Source: Punica granatum (lineage: Eukaryota; Streptophyta; Magnoliopsida; Myrtales; Lythraceae). Taken from it: a stretch of DNA of 64,000 bases. The notes beneath the pieces are model-generated. The model had not been told where the DNA came from. It saw nothing but the letters and a program-made list of their open reading frames with translations, and searched no databases. The stretch is taken from the NCBI RefSeq assembly GCF_007655135.1, contig NC_045133.1, forward strand, positions 21,487,845 to 21,551,844, written 5' to 3'. Below are positions 48,736 through 61,517 of the stretch, one piece after another; within the stretch, counting starts at the first letter, position 1; every line of letters starts with the position of its first letter. A program made the translations under genes and the position numbers.

Positions 48736-51091
48736 ATGAATTATTGCAACACTCTTGATCCTCCTCTGAACTGCACGATGAACATCAATGGAGGAGTAAG
48801 CAGCTCACCATGCTTCCATGATCAGCCCTCCAAGTCGTCATCCGAATCCTTTGATGTCACCATTGACACCCTGCCAAGTAGTAACTACTCTACTGAGGAT
48901 TCATTTCTTCACCCCACGAGCCACATCACGAACGTCGTTGGGACATTGCTTCCGTACCCAAATGGCACCGAACACTACTTCCCTATCCATGGCTGTCCTT
49001 CAGATAAACTTATTAGGCAGACAATTCATAAAAGCAAGCATAGTGTTCCTTGTATCCCCGAGTTGTTGAGCCGAACACCCACTTGGGCGGTCCCGAGCTT
49101 CTGGTTGGATTCAAACTTTCCAGTCCTGGACTTCTCAAGTGAAGCTCCGGCGTCGAGTTGGAGTAGCTTCGATCTCAGTGATCACATTAGGCAAAATTTA
49201 TCAGCACCGAAGTCTCTATGCACCTATCCTCATAAAGTAAGCCTTACAAGCATATAAGTCTTCCATGGTTATGCATATATTCCGTTTCTTTGTGACATAG
49301 GTGCGTTTCGAAGATCCTAGTAACGAAACCGTGATACCATTGATGCTTCAAATTATATCCTATTGTGCTTCTTCCATGAATATTTGCTGATTGATAGCTA
49401 ATATGCATGCGACCTTAACAATTTTGCATATCAAATTAAGAGATTGCAATACTCCGGTGACGGAACACGTGAGGGGAAGAGGGCAAACAGATTGATGGAG
49501 CTGAAGTCCCCTGGATTTGAACCCAAGAAGTCCCGATCAAACCCGTCACATGCTTCTTGCCCTCCACTGAAGGTTTCGATCAATTCATATCATTGAGCTA
49601 GCAATCTATGATAGCATATCTATGTATCATGCAACCGTATATACATAAATTTAATGTTGCAATTGGATACTGCCATGCAGGTTAGGAAGGAGAAATTGGG
49701 AGATAGAGTTGCAGCTCTGCAGCAGTTGGTAGCCCCCTATGGAAAGGTGATTGAGTAATTAATTAAGTTTCATGATTAGAAAAAATCAAGAAATTCTTAG
49801 ATGGTCCTCACGAACAATAAGCGGATCGTGTTAAACAAAAATTATGTATCATAATTCTTAGATACTTTAAACAAATTTAATTAATTCTTCCTCATCAGGT
49901 CATGCTATCGTGAGATCACTCTAGATGCTGTTGTACGATAGAAATTTAATAAGATAGATAATTATCAGTTAGTGGAAATTGCCAGTAAGCATCTTGTTGG
50001 GGGAAAATATTTGCAGACGGACACAGCATCGGTACTGACGGAGGCCATAGGATACATTAAGTTCCTTCAGGACCAGGTCGAGGTGCGATGAATTTCTGAC
50101 TTTCCTCGCAAAATTCCTTCTTATATGGGCCAAATCAGTTCTACTTGTCAAGACCCTTCGAACGAAGTATTATAATTCATGGAGAATAAAATCTTGTATG
50201 ATGATAGAATGGGTACAAAATCCACAACAACGTCTGTTTTCCCGAAGATGTATTGTCTGTTTTGAGTGCCTATGATGAGGTAACATCTCGATTAATCGCA
50301 AAAATGAAAAACATTATTCTTAGATTTTTATCGACTGACTATTTGGATGAAGGGATGCTGAGGAAAAGGGAGGTAGACGAGAGGAAACATTGTTATCCCT
50401 CGAAATCTCCCTCTATATATAGACAGGATATTTTTTTTTCCCCGCATGATGTAAAACGGCTCATCTGATCATCGGTTCAAGTTAAAAATTCACTCGATTA
50501 GAGCAGAGAAATTTGCCCCCCTCCAGTTTTATCCATCCATCTAAGTTGTAATCCTGTTCCATATCCAAAATAGTTAACCTACGGGGACCAATCTGTGGTC
50601 GTCCTTATCTCGGTTTCGTTTAGGTTTTCGTGATTAGTTCTGTTACCATTTTATACTCCATGGAGTGCTATAATTAATGCAGAAATGCTTCCATTTCATT
50701 GCAGGCACTCAGTTTACCTTACATGAAGCACTCACACGTTTGGACGACTGACGAAAAATTGGAAGGGGTGAGAAACGTCGATTCCAGTCCATTATCGACC
50801 GACCGACATCTTATATATTTTAGAATTTTCCCACTAATTTCCACGACATGGGAGTCTAATCTTAATTTCTTGGGACTGAATATTGATCATCGAGTGGCTA
50901 ATTAGTTTCTCCTTCTTTTTTTTTTTTGTTCTGGACAGGTTTTAAGAGAAGACAATAATGGATCAATAGAGTGGAAGGGAGATCTAAGGAGGCAAGGGCT
51001 GTGTCTGGTGCCCCTATCTTGCTTGTCTCACATTGACTTTGACAGTTGTGGTGGACCCATCTTTAACTGGACATTTCCAAGGGTTGCTTAG
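48736..51091 (+). CDS. Atypical bHLH transcription factor (bHLH110-like)
   Basis: Six exons, all joined in phase 0: 48736-49236, 49441-49572, 49681-49746, 50017-50082, 50705-50767 and 50939-51091, giving 326 residues. A serine-rich N-terminal half is followed by the domain at about 208-260: PPLKVRKEKLGDRVAALQ, loop APYGKTDT, then second helix TASVLTEAIGYIKFLQDQVE. The last exon ends IFNWTFPRVA. The basic part lacks the H-E-R residues that read E-box DNA, as in the plant subgroup with bHLH110, 112, 123 and 68, so it may bind other sites or act through partners. The exon 2 acceptor (caaattaag) is poor in pyrimidines, which makes that junction the least certain. The bHLH110 assignment is from memory. 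Confidence 0.9.
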
Positions 51092-51094
51092 TGA

Positions 51095-52973
51095 TGTATT
51101 GTTGGCTTTGATTAGTATCATTTCACTAACTAAGATCATCAATAGATTATGATGCATATTGGCTATTCTTCGTGGCAACATCGATCTCTTTAAAGTAAGG
51201 GACTAACACGAACTTCTCGGATTCGTAATAAGTATATTTTCTTCGTCCAAGTTTCAGCCGATTTTTCTCGACAAAAGACTCTTGTTAAACTGCATTCAGT
51301 TCGTTCTATTCACCCGGTTGCATTGACCGACTCTAATAGACCGGCAGCGTTCAAACGCCCTTTGTTATTACTACTCGGCGAGTGTCTAGACCGGCCGCAT
51401 CGGTAAATGTATCAGCATACTTACTGATCGATCCGCTTCTTATCGCAAGCCCAACTCACGTATTATGGACTCATATGGACCAGATCAAGATTTTGCATGA
51501 TTCATCTTTTTTGATGATGAGAGTTCAAGTCCGGCCCATTATATTTTTCCACTCACCTAAGGTTTAATGAGGAAAATTGATGAGCTCAGAAATTGAGCCA
51601 CTTTTGTTGCTTTATAGCTTGCCGAAAATTGAGTTTTTTCCCCTGTCAAAACATGGATTAAATTGTTAGATATTGGATTATAGATGGATATATTAAAAGT
51701 AAAGGGGGGCCAATGAAATAAATTTGTCCTATCCTTCTATTAAGTACATGACCTCCCTTATGACAAAAAAAATTAAAACCAACTAATCTTGTTTTTCCTT
51801 TAAAATACAAATTTATCAATATTATTATTTTCGCCTTTTCCTATGTACTAACTGACAATTATCGACATCTTAACATGGGAGAATGACTGACATTACACAA
51901 AATTTGGCTTGGGCATTTAATTGATCATCACTATGTAAATAATCGAATTGCTTTCCATACGCATACTTTCCTTCACTATTTCAATTGAGTTGATCTTCGA
52001 ATCAAGAAATTATTTGGTTCAAGGATCATTGCATTTGGAAAGATTTCATAAAAAAAAATTTCCATTTGTCAATTACCTTGCAATATGTCGTGCTTAGGGT
52101 AAGTACTTCAAATTCCTAAGAACATGCAGAGTAATATTATCTATATATATATGTGTGTGTTTCTGTGTATATAATATAGTAAAACTGACTAAATTTTACA
52201 TTAGAATAAAGTCATAAAGGGTTAAATTAACATATTCTCACATAAATAAGGGCTTCATGAAGTAATAAATGAATTAGAAACAAATTATGTTATATTAAAT
52301 ACCAGCGCCTTATTGCGGTTTTGTTATGCTCATCATGAATCATGATAATTATTGCGTTTAACTAAAATATTCAAGAATTTGTTAGTTTGATTATTCAATA
52401 AATTATATAATCGAAGAAATAATAATAACATGATGATTTTGATTTAAAAATAAAAGAAATTATATGTTTGTAGAATCATATATAAGAAATATATATATTT
52501 GCAAATTAACAATACCAAAGTAGTTTGTTTTTACATGCACGGATTGTTTATTAATATTTTATGATAAAATGGTAGGTTGAAAATCGCTTTTAATCTCAAT
52601 ATTTTGCTATTTTTCTATGTTTATTCTAAACCTTTTTTTTAATTTAAGATTATTCTCAACTTTTTCTTGTTTGTAAACTTGTCCTCTATCACATATTCCT
52701 CAAAAATAATTGTTTGTTATATATTGTAAACAAAATTGATTTTAATAATCAAAAAAGAAAAAAACTTAATCCTATATATGAAAGTGCAAAAGAATTGAAC
52801 GGTGCAATTGCTAGCTTTTTTTCTTTTTATGCATCAATAGTCGGTAAATTCTTTTTCTTCCTATTATTTCATACTATTATAAGCAAACAATGAGAAACAA
52901 AAGTAATTTTGGCGCTTTTGCCAAATAATAGAAGAGTGTATGGCTAAATAAGATTTCAAATTTTAACTAAGCT
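51095..52973. other. Intergenic, no gene seen
   Basis: The first part probably holds the bHLH 3' UTR. The 52570-52680 stretch shares ttattctaaacctttttttt with 34340-34400, a minor dispersed repeat. Confidence 0.4.
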
Positions 52974-53480
52974 CACTACAGTAATTAAGTTATTTAGCAA
53001 ATAAAACTATTAGTTGCCAAAGATCCAGAGTTAGTTGCCAAATCCTGTAGCAACTAATATATTTTTCGTGGCACAGCTGTTGCAACAGTGAAGTAGCTAA
53101 AAGCTCTGACGACTAAATACATGTTTAGTTGCTAAATGCAATTTTTTTTGCAACTAAGACAAAGATGAGCTGTTGAAGATAGGACTTTTAACAATTATAT
53201 CATAGTTGTAATAAATTTGAAATTGTAGTTGCTACTTGTCCAATTCGGTTGCTTTAAGATGATTTTAGGGTAACTATTAGCTACTACCATATTGGTGGCT
53301 AATTTTCTAAAAAACCAAACTACAATTAGTTGCAGATGATCTAACCTTCTACAACCATGCGTTGGTTTGCAAAGATGTAAATTTGGGTTGTTAAAATGCA
53401 TATTAGTTGCTGTAGGTCATCTCTAAGAATACATATAACAACTAATGAAGGTATTAGTTGTTAAAGATAAAGATTTTACA
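52974..53480. mobile_element. CACTA (En/Spm) terminus with subterminal repeats
   Basis: Starts CACTACAGTAATTAAG, a CACTA-type end. Within the next 500 bp the short motif TTAGTTGC or its inverse GCAACTAA recurs many times in both directions, e.g. ttagttgccaaa, gtagcaactaa, ttagttgctaaat, tgcaactaag and ttagttgcagat. Such arrays are the transposase-binding region at En/Spm ends. A matching right end was not found. Confidence 0.55.
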
Positions 53481-54295
53481 GCTCGCTGCACCAATTGCAC
53501 CTCCATAATATTTTTCATGCAAAACCTTGCAACGTTAATAAAAAAAAAATGAATCCAATACCACATCAACCTTTCCAATAGTTTGCTAGCAAAATATTTA
53601 GAATATGATTTTTAATACAAAATGTAGTTTCATTAGGGACTATCAAGCATTCACAAGTCATAAAGTAACCCAAATATCAACCAAATCCCAAAATATGACA
53701 AAGCTAAATCATTTAGGTAAGGGTCATCTCACAAAGCAAGACCTCCCTGTCTACCCCAGTGTCCTCCAAAAAGATGAAAAAGTCGGTCCCGCGAAGCTCC
53801 TCAAGCGTCTCCTTGCAGACTAGTCAATCTGCAGCAATGAGATAACTCTATTTCTGCATTTGATACAGCTTAAAAAAATTGAGTAAAGTAACTGAACCAA
53901 TTTCCGAGTTGAAAGAAAGGAGCATGTGAACTACAAGTTGAAAACAGAAGCATTCCAAAATCAGGATGCAACTACTCTAATATGCTAGCATTAAGGCCAA
54001 GGTGAGTGGTAATTATTTGCTCGCCCTGTGAAGATCAAAATCTGAATGTATGAAGAAGAAAAACTTAAACGAAAGGAGCATGTCTGCAGAACTACGTCAT
54101 AACAAAAAAAATATGAAGATAGATCAAATTGCTCCAACTTTAATATGAAGATCAAATTTTAACTTTAAACTCCAACTTTGTATGAAGATCAAATTGCCCA
54201 TCACATATTAATAATTTACCAGATTGTTCAAATTCAACTTAATACAGCTTCAAGTAAAATGTGAAGGATAAGTAGGTCAGGAAGGGTGAACTTAC

Positions 54296-56173
54296 TATGG
54301 GCTGAAGAAGTCGAATAATCACCAAAATCTGCTTGGTCACCCATCAACTTCTCCACAATTTTCTGTAGCCAATCGATCTGTTTTTGCTGCGCGTCAAACT
54401 TCTCTTGCTGCTCCTCAAGTTTTGCTTGCAGCTGAGCAGTCGAATGAGCATCACTGCAGCAGTTCTTAGATCGAGGATGGGGCTTGGTTCCCCGACCAAA
54501 GTCCAGGCACGTAACCTGATCTGCGGCCAAGTATAATTGCGAAATCTCAGCCTCAGTCATTCCTTCCTCACCATCTGCCACGTTTCTCTGTAAGCTCACC
54601 ATCGATTCCTACAAACGAACAGAGCTGCACATATTCCCATCTATAACCAGAGCAGGTAATGACCTATATGATTTTGTTTTGCACTAAATATGTTGCCTAT
54701 GACAGAAAATAAATCGTTTTATAGCATTTCAGCAGAAAATAAGGAACTCACATATCTCTCTCGAGCACCTTCAGCTGCCCAACCATTTTTTACCTTGATA
54801 AACCTCCTTGTACAGTTGAATTCGGTCGCAACCCTGCATTCACATATATACCTCTTATACATGGTATGATACTATACAAAAAAAAAAAAAGAAGAAGAAG
54901 AAAGAAACTAGAGTAAAAGTATTTACATCAACATACCAACTCATAACGTGCAGCCACAAAGCTTTGGCTGCCTCTTCTATGAACAAACTTCAACTTCCCT
55001 CGATTCATACAAGCTCTACTTGAATGATCCTGTCGAAGAGAGGTTAGTGGCAACACGAGATACACATCTAGGTAGGTACTTTTACGACATATCAACAAAA
55101 TAATATTCACCTTAAAAGGCTGAGAATCAAAATGATCACACAACCACAACCAGTCTTCAAGCCTACCGACAAAATGCTTGATTGGGTTCGCTCTCCCTGC
55201 TTGTCCTCTACCACACTTATTGTAGTGCTTGTGGCAACGAGCTCGAAACTCTTAATAGCGATCAGACATCATCTCATTGACACAATCTTTAACATGCTTC
55301 AAGTCCCACTCAATATCGACCCTAGCCTAAAGATAATCCACATGTAAGATCTAAAAATAATCCACATGTAAAAAAAAAAAATTTAGTGGCAGGATATAAG
55401 TTCACAAAGAGAAAGGAGCTTGCAGTTTAAAATAAAAACTTCTATATCACTGTTCCATCACTACAACAATCATCTACTTAGATCTTACTTGAATGAAAAC
55501 GACCAAAAAGGGACTGACTTGAATGAAAAGGACTAAAAAGGCAGGTGCTTAGCCATGTGGAACCTCAGGATCATTTTTCACGCCCTGTGAACCTAAACAA
55601 ATATATCATAAGAACTGCTTACAATATAATTGGAAAAAGAACATAAGCACCGACCCATCCAAGGAACAATCTTAAAATGCTAGCAAGAACATTCTCTAGA
55701 AAAGTGGAGGCTGATAAAAGTAAATAGATAAACAAAATTAAAGGTAACTAAATTCAAGGAGAAAAAGACTATCTAAATAAGAAAAATTGCAGATGGGTAG
55801 GCACTATCTGAATTAATGGCGTTGTCATTCAATTTCACAATCATATTACTCGATATATATATATATATATATATATAATGATTTATTTTAGGTTCGGTGT
55901 CTTTAAATGGAAATATATTGCAAGCAGTTCTATATCATTGTAATATAGGCTTACCAATACTCGCTTGTTAAGGACATTCTTCTCGGTTTCAGGAATTTCT
56001 GTCCAACCATTGACTCTCACCGGGGCAAACTGCCTTACAATCGCACCTATTTCGCGAGATAATTTTTCGCAACTGGGCCCCACCGGTCGATTAACTTGCT
56101 CTGGTATATAAATTTTAGGCTTTCCATTTCTCCTAATCAGCTTCTCCATTTCCATCTTCTCAAGCTCTAACAT
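54296..56173 (-). pseudogene. Decayed En/Spm (Transposase_24-type) transposase
   Basis: Five exon-like segments on the minus strand with good GT-AG borders: 56173-55955, 55326-55111, 55029-54937, 54833-54752 and 54608-54296. They encode PVGPSCEKLSREIGAIVRQF and PVRVNGWTEIP, then ARVDIEWDLKHVKD and EFRARCHKHYNKC, then GSQSFVAARYEL, then DRIQLYKEVYQGK and NGWAAEGARERY, then EAEISQLYLAADQV and a glutamine-rich coiled coil. This order is that of plant Ptta/En/Spm transposase proteins. Two lesions break it: a TAA at 55252-55254 and one extra A in an A-run near 54786, which shifts the frame. The subterminal repeats at 52974-53480 lie on its downstream side, as expected for one element. Confidence 0.7.
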
Positions 56174-56209
56174 CGGAATAGTCGTCGTTCAAGTAAATCC
56201 ATCGAAAAG

Positions 56210-56211
<2 letters not shown>

Positions 56212-56246
<35 letters not shown>
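56212..56246. repeat. (TA)n microsatellite
   Basis: Perfect dinucleotide tract just upstream of the transposase pseudogene. A shorter one lies at 55856-55879. Confidence 0.9.
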
Positions 56247-56247
<1 letters not shown>

Positions 56248-56249
56248 TA

Positions 56250-59200
56250 ATTAATTTATATAATGGAGAATGCAAGTTGAGAAAAGCTTGGATCCTTGGT
56301 TTCCTCTCTATGGAGATATTATGGTTGAAAGACATCCTCATAGTTGACCATCTTAGGCTTTGGCATTTTGCTATCAAGCCTTTTGGATTTCCTGATTTCT
56401 TAAGAAATAAATATTAAAAGCATTACATTTCATAAAAAAAAGATTCTCAATAAATTTAACTATTTTCACGTACCCGCGCAACGCGTATGTCACCTCCTTG
56501 TTTGACTATAATTTGCAAACAATACGTAGACTATACATTGGCAATCTCAGAATAAGACTACCTTGATCCTCAAGATAGATATCTAGTAAAATGTACTCTA
56601 AGTAGACATTCCACTAATGAGAGGCTCTAACATTCCCATTATTTGATAAAAACTAAACTTCGATCAACAAATTCATTGAAAAAATTTCAATCAACAGAAC
56701 CATTGTACAGGAAGTGTAATGAAACATAAAAGCAATGAACAATAGATCCTTGAATAAATGGAGATACAATTAGAAAAGATGGCATATTAACACCAACCGG
56801 TCCTAGCCATCTGCAATTTAATCAATATAGATGACAGAGGCCAAACTAAAGAGGGACTAATGGAACTTACCAACAAAGGAGAGAATGGGGTTTGAATTAC
56901 CAATCACTCCTCTTCGTTGTTGTGGTGTTAATTACCAATTAACATCAACCCATAATTTCACCAATAGATTCCCCTCCCAAGACAGGTGCTCTTCTTATCT
57001 TATAAAACTAAAACTCTTTTTTTGCTGAGACAGCTGTCAAGCTGAGATTTTTTAGGCTCTTCTTTTTTATATTAAAGAGATTATAATCAATCAAATGTAT
57101 TATAAGGAGCATTGAATAGCATTGGCACTGTTGGTTTCCCCTCGTTAATTCGGTGCTGATTCTTTTAACCCAAAAAAGTAAAAGAAAAAGTAAAAGGTCC
57201 TCAAATCATTTTATGGGTCCCAATATTCTTTTTCTTTTGTTCAATCTCACTTACAGTAGACTAAGAAATATTAGGTGGTGATGAAATTCATAAAAAGAAG
57301 AAAGAAGAAAAATATTGTGTGTAAATATGTGCAATTTATAATCAAAGAGTAAACTTTAGTTCTTAAAAGCTAATTATGTGGGGAACATTCATATTTGACA
57401 GTTAAAGATGAATAATAATAAATATATATTTTAATATATGAAATAGAAAATATTACAATTCAATATCTTGATTTATTCATTTTAATAAGAAAATCATTAT
57501 ATAAAGATTATGACCTTAAATGTTATGTTTTACCAAACTCTAATAATACATATGAAAGTATTTTATGTGTATCCAATTTAACAAATTAGTTAATTCGTTG
57601 AAATAGCTAGAAAAATAGCAAGATACGATTACTTAGTAAGATCTATACATATTACGATAATAAAATATCAAAAAAGAAGATGTTATACATATTCTGATAA
57701 AGTGTTCTGATTATGTGTATATGACGCATGTTATAGTATTATATTTTCTATTAAGGATACTAGTCTATATTTATCGTATTAGTACAAATAATTTTATTTT
57801 ATATACTCCAAATAGAAAGATCACATCATAAATATTGAATAAACTATATATTCCTGATATATAATGAGATATATTCATATAATTTAATCACAAGAATTTG
57901 AATTTTTCTCCTGAGGCATAGTGCGGGTGCTCCACACTAGTTACAAATAAAAAGATAATTTTTCCTTAAAACTCGCTTCATCAATTACTTTCCAAAATTT
58001 CATGTTTTTAGCTTAATATTTCAAAAAAGAAACACAAATGAAAATTGGAAAAAAAAATTAATATAGCTGCAAAAAGCCAAAAAGATTAAAATAGTAAATT
58101 AGAAAATAAAATATGTAATTCTTTTTTAAATACCTATAGGATCTATATATTTTAGTACTTAATCAATAGTAATCTATTGGAGTTACTTACATAAGATAAA
58201 TAATAACTATAGTATCTATATATAGATATATATTTTGCGGGTTTCGACAATGATACTAATTCATTTTAGGCGTAAAGGCCCAAAAACATTAAAATAGTAA
58301 ATTAGACAATAAAATAGGTACTTCTTTTTCAAATACCTATGGGATTTATATTTTGATATTCAATCAATAGTAACATATTGGAGCTACTTTTTTTCGGTGT
58401 GAATCATGATATCTAGAATTTTACTTAGGCGGAACAAGCGTGAACCGTTTGAATCAACTCTTACAATAATTCCTTTCTTTCAAAGGCTAATTACATAAGA
58501 CAAATAATAACTACTGTATCTATATGTTTTCTTACATATAAAATCTACTTAAAATTGTCGCATTTTACAGTAATTCCTTTCTTTCATTTGTTTAATTTAC
58601 TAAAATTGTGCATTTGATTTATATATTACCACCGCCCAATTTCATAACGAAGCCTTTGTTTCTAACTCCGATTGTCATGTTAACCATGGCTATGTGATTT
58701 CAACCATTGACACTTTTTGATAGATATAAGATATTTTCAGAGAGGGATCAAATTTTTTAGATTCTTCTGAAATTAAATATCTATGCGGGTAATAGAAAAT
58801 ATGAGGGGAGATTCTTCCTGTGGGGCATTTTCCCATTCCTATTTCTGGTCCCACATGTGTCAAAAATTCCCCATTTTCCACGATTGATAATTTTTTGTTC
58901 TTTTCTTTGCCATCGGCTGAGCCGACCTTTTGAATTGTTAAGGGGTCGCTCTCTAAAGTTTAGATATTTTATTCGCAGCAGTTCCCTAGAAGAGTAAAAT
59001 TGAAATATTATATATGTCACTTACCATTTTTTCTAGATCAAGACTAAGACAAATCGACCACTTACCAATAAATTAACCACGTTACGACCAAATTTATATG
59101 CAATCACATGCCAACAACTCTGTTTATACGCGGGTAAACCAGAATCCGTCAAAATCAAGTATATGAGCTCAATCATGTATCAGAAGATCTAGACAAATTC

Positions 59201-60450
59201 TTGGCCTAATGATTTGTGAAATTAAATAAAATAATTGAAAAATGTGGAGGCCAACCAAAGTTGAGTTTGAGTGCTAAGTTTCATTTTTTAGCTTATCTGC
59301 ACGTTTTATTTTCATAAACTATTGTACTTTGAAGTCTAAATAATGCGGGCCAATTCAGATTCGATTCAAGCTTGTCCACTAAGAAATATATATATTTTTT
59401 TTAATCTCAATTTACAATATTTGAACTTAAGAAGAAGTAGCGAAGCACTTGAAATAATCCACGATGACTCTATCAACATGTTTTGGGCGCAAGGTTTCCT
59501 TGTAAGTCAAGCAACACTAAATGCTCTACCAAATAATTAAACTGTCTTAAATGTACTGATTTTAAAGGTAGCTTCAAATATTTTCATTTGATAATATTTA
59601 TTATCTATTATAAAACTTGAAAATCTATCATCTAATTTCTCTAGAAATTTATATTTATTTAGAAGAGTGGAAAAATAAAATGGCCGATATATATCGAATG
59701 GAATTACTTTAAATATTTTGATTTTGGCAAGAAAAGAGTGGAAGAGACATGAAAATTGATATTCTGGAGAAGGACACAGAGAAACTTTTTTTTTTTTTCT
59801 TTTTCTTGAGAGGGGAGAGAGGAGCCTTATCCAGACCATCCCAGTGAATAAGTGCCCACGTGGCGCTCATCTAAGAGTCTTGTAATTCTCGGCCGCCGGC
59901 AGCCTTTTTTGTTCTTGTCCGCTGAGGGAAAGGGCATTCTGGTCAAGTCCTTTCGCCAGCTCTTCCTCAATGGTCAGGAATGCCCTTTTCTTTTTTTTTT
60001 TTCCACTGGATGACTGCCCTCCAGAAAAGGGCAGGTAAATCTTCTACTACTTTACTACTACAAATAATAATAATAATAATAATCTTACAAAAATACCGTA
60101 TCTTTTTTCATAAAATTCTACATGCGCCCACTAACATTTTGTAAAAAACAAGTGACTCCTCCTTTTGAAATATGAAACTCAACATTCATGATTTTACTAA
60201 CGTAACATATTATCTGATGACATACTTGCATATATAATGATATGTCATTTTTTTATTTCATAGAATAATAAAAGATATTTTGGAAATTAAAAAATGAAAA
60301 AAAGGCAATCACCAGCGAGGACCATAGCGTTTTAGGGGACGATACTTACCCTTTGGCTATTGCATTGACTAGCAAGGTCATCCACGACCTCTGAGGCCAC
60401 CGACGACCTCAACATTGGTGTCGATGACCGATAAGGAGGCCCCTTACCCT
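56250..60450. other. Intergenic, no gene seen
   Basis: AT-rich. Segments near 58081-58215 and 58260-58530 share aaagattaaaatagtaaatt/aacattaaaatagtaaatta and related motifs, so a diverged local duplication is likely. The 57905-57945 stretch (catagtgcgggtgctcc, then actagt) resembles a Helitron 3' end. Confidence 0.4.
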
Positions 60451-60779
60451 ACGTATTGTGGGGGATCTCGGAATTAAGAGCCCCCTTGATTTGTGGAGTG
60501 GGGGCCTCCTCTTCGGCCACCACTCCCACTGGGAAGATCCCCAGCGGCCAACATTACTACACTTTCTCTTTTCTATATTCACCTTTGAAAAAATCCATTA
60601 ATGGGAAAAGGATAGAAATGCCATTGACACGTCGATGAGGGGGCATAAACGTCATTCCGACATACTGCAATTGACGACAGCTCCCCCACTGAAAAGGATT
60701 TGCTTCAGTAGGCCCCAATTTCCTTTCTTAAATATAAATATTAAAATTAATTTCTTCTTTCTTCTGCTATTACTAACAT

Positions 60780-61072
60780 CATCATCATCATCATCAGAGG
60801 GAGAAGGAAGTGAAGAATCTTTCTTATCCTCTCGCCTCTTCTGCCATCTCTCCTATCCAATACTTCGTCCGTCCTTCACTTCCGATTCCTATCAGTTTCA
60901 TCAGTCTCAGCTTCCCCGCCTTCCACCCCTCAGCCTCACCGCCCTCCGATCCGATTCCACCCCCTGGAGAAGTGTCAGCACGCCGATCGCCGTCCAGTCT
61001 GATTTGAATGCTTGGTTCTCGGGGAATCTGAGCGGGAACTCGGGATCAGTTCAGTAGCCTGGTTCAGTCGGA
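60780..61072 (+). other. Probable 5' untranslated exon of the BBD gene
   Basis: CT-rich, GC-richer sequence ending at a donor-like cggag|gtgcgtctc near 61072. The acceptor is ctgttgtag at 61497, 20 bases before the ATG. Open frames through it have no family resemblance. A short (ATC)n run lies at its left edge. Confidence 0.5.
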
Positions 61073-61517
61073 GGTGCGTCTCACAGTTCTCCTCATACTC
61101 TTGCACTTGCTGTGCCGCGATCGTTGGGTTCAGTTAAGATGTGGGAATAATCGGGATGCTGGAGTGGTTGTGTTCGGGATGATCGGGTGAATTTCCTTGT
61201 CTGTTGATTGGTTTGAGGTATTAGTTGGAGCGTGAGCTGTTAGGTAACGGGTTTTGGCTGTCGGTGAGCTGATGTTTCAACTCCCGCCAGTTTCCTTGTG
61301 CTGTGGAGTTATCCGATTAGGGGTAGTTGGGATTTGAATTTGGTGTCTGTTTGTTTGCTTTACCAGCTTCAGTCTTATTCCAGCTTCCCCTGATGTGTCC
61401 GAATCACGGGCTCGTGTTTTTGGCGTATAAGCTAAATTTCTCTTGCTTATTTTTAATAAATCTTCTTAAGATCGACTGTTGATTTTGTCTGTTGTAGTTT
61501 TTGAAGAAGAAGGCGGT

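Noticed and set aside
55458..55475. cactacaacaatc as a second CACTA terminus
   Set aside because: It lies inside the transposase pseudogene introns with no subterminal repeats beside it; probably chance.
60635..61057. 140-codon ORF before the BBD gene
   Set aside because: Serine-rich, CT-rich leader sequence with no family match; the BBD N-terminus starts at 61518 after a spliced leader.
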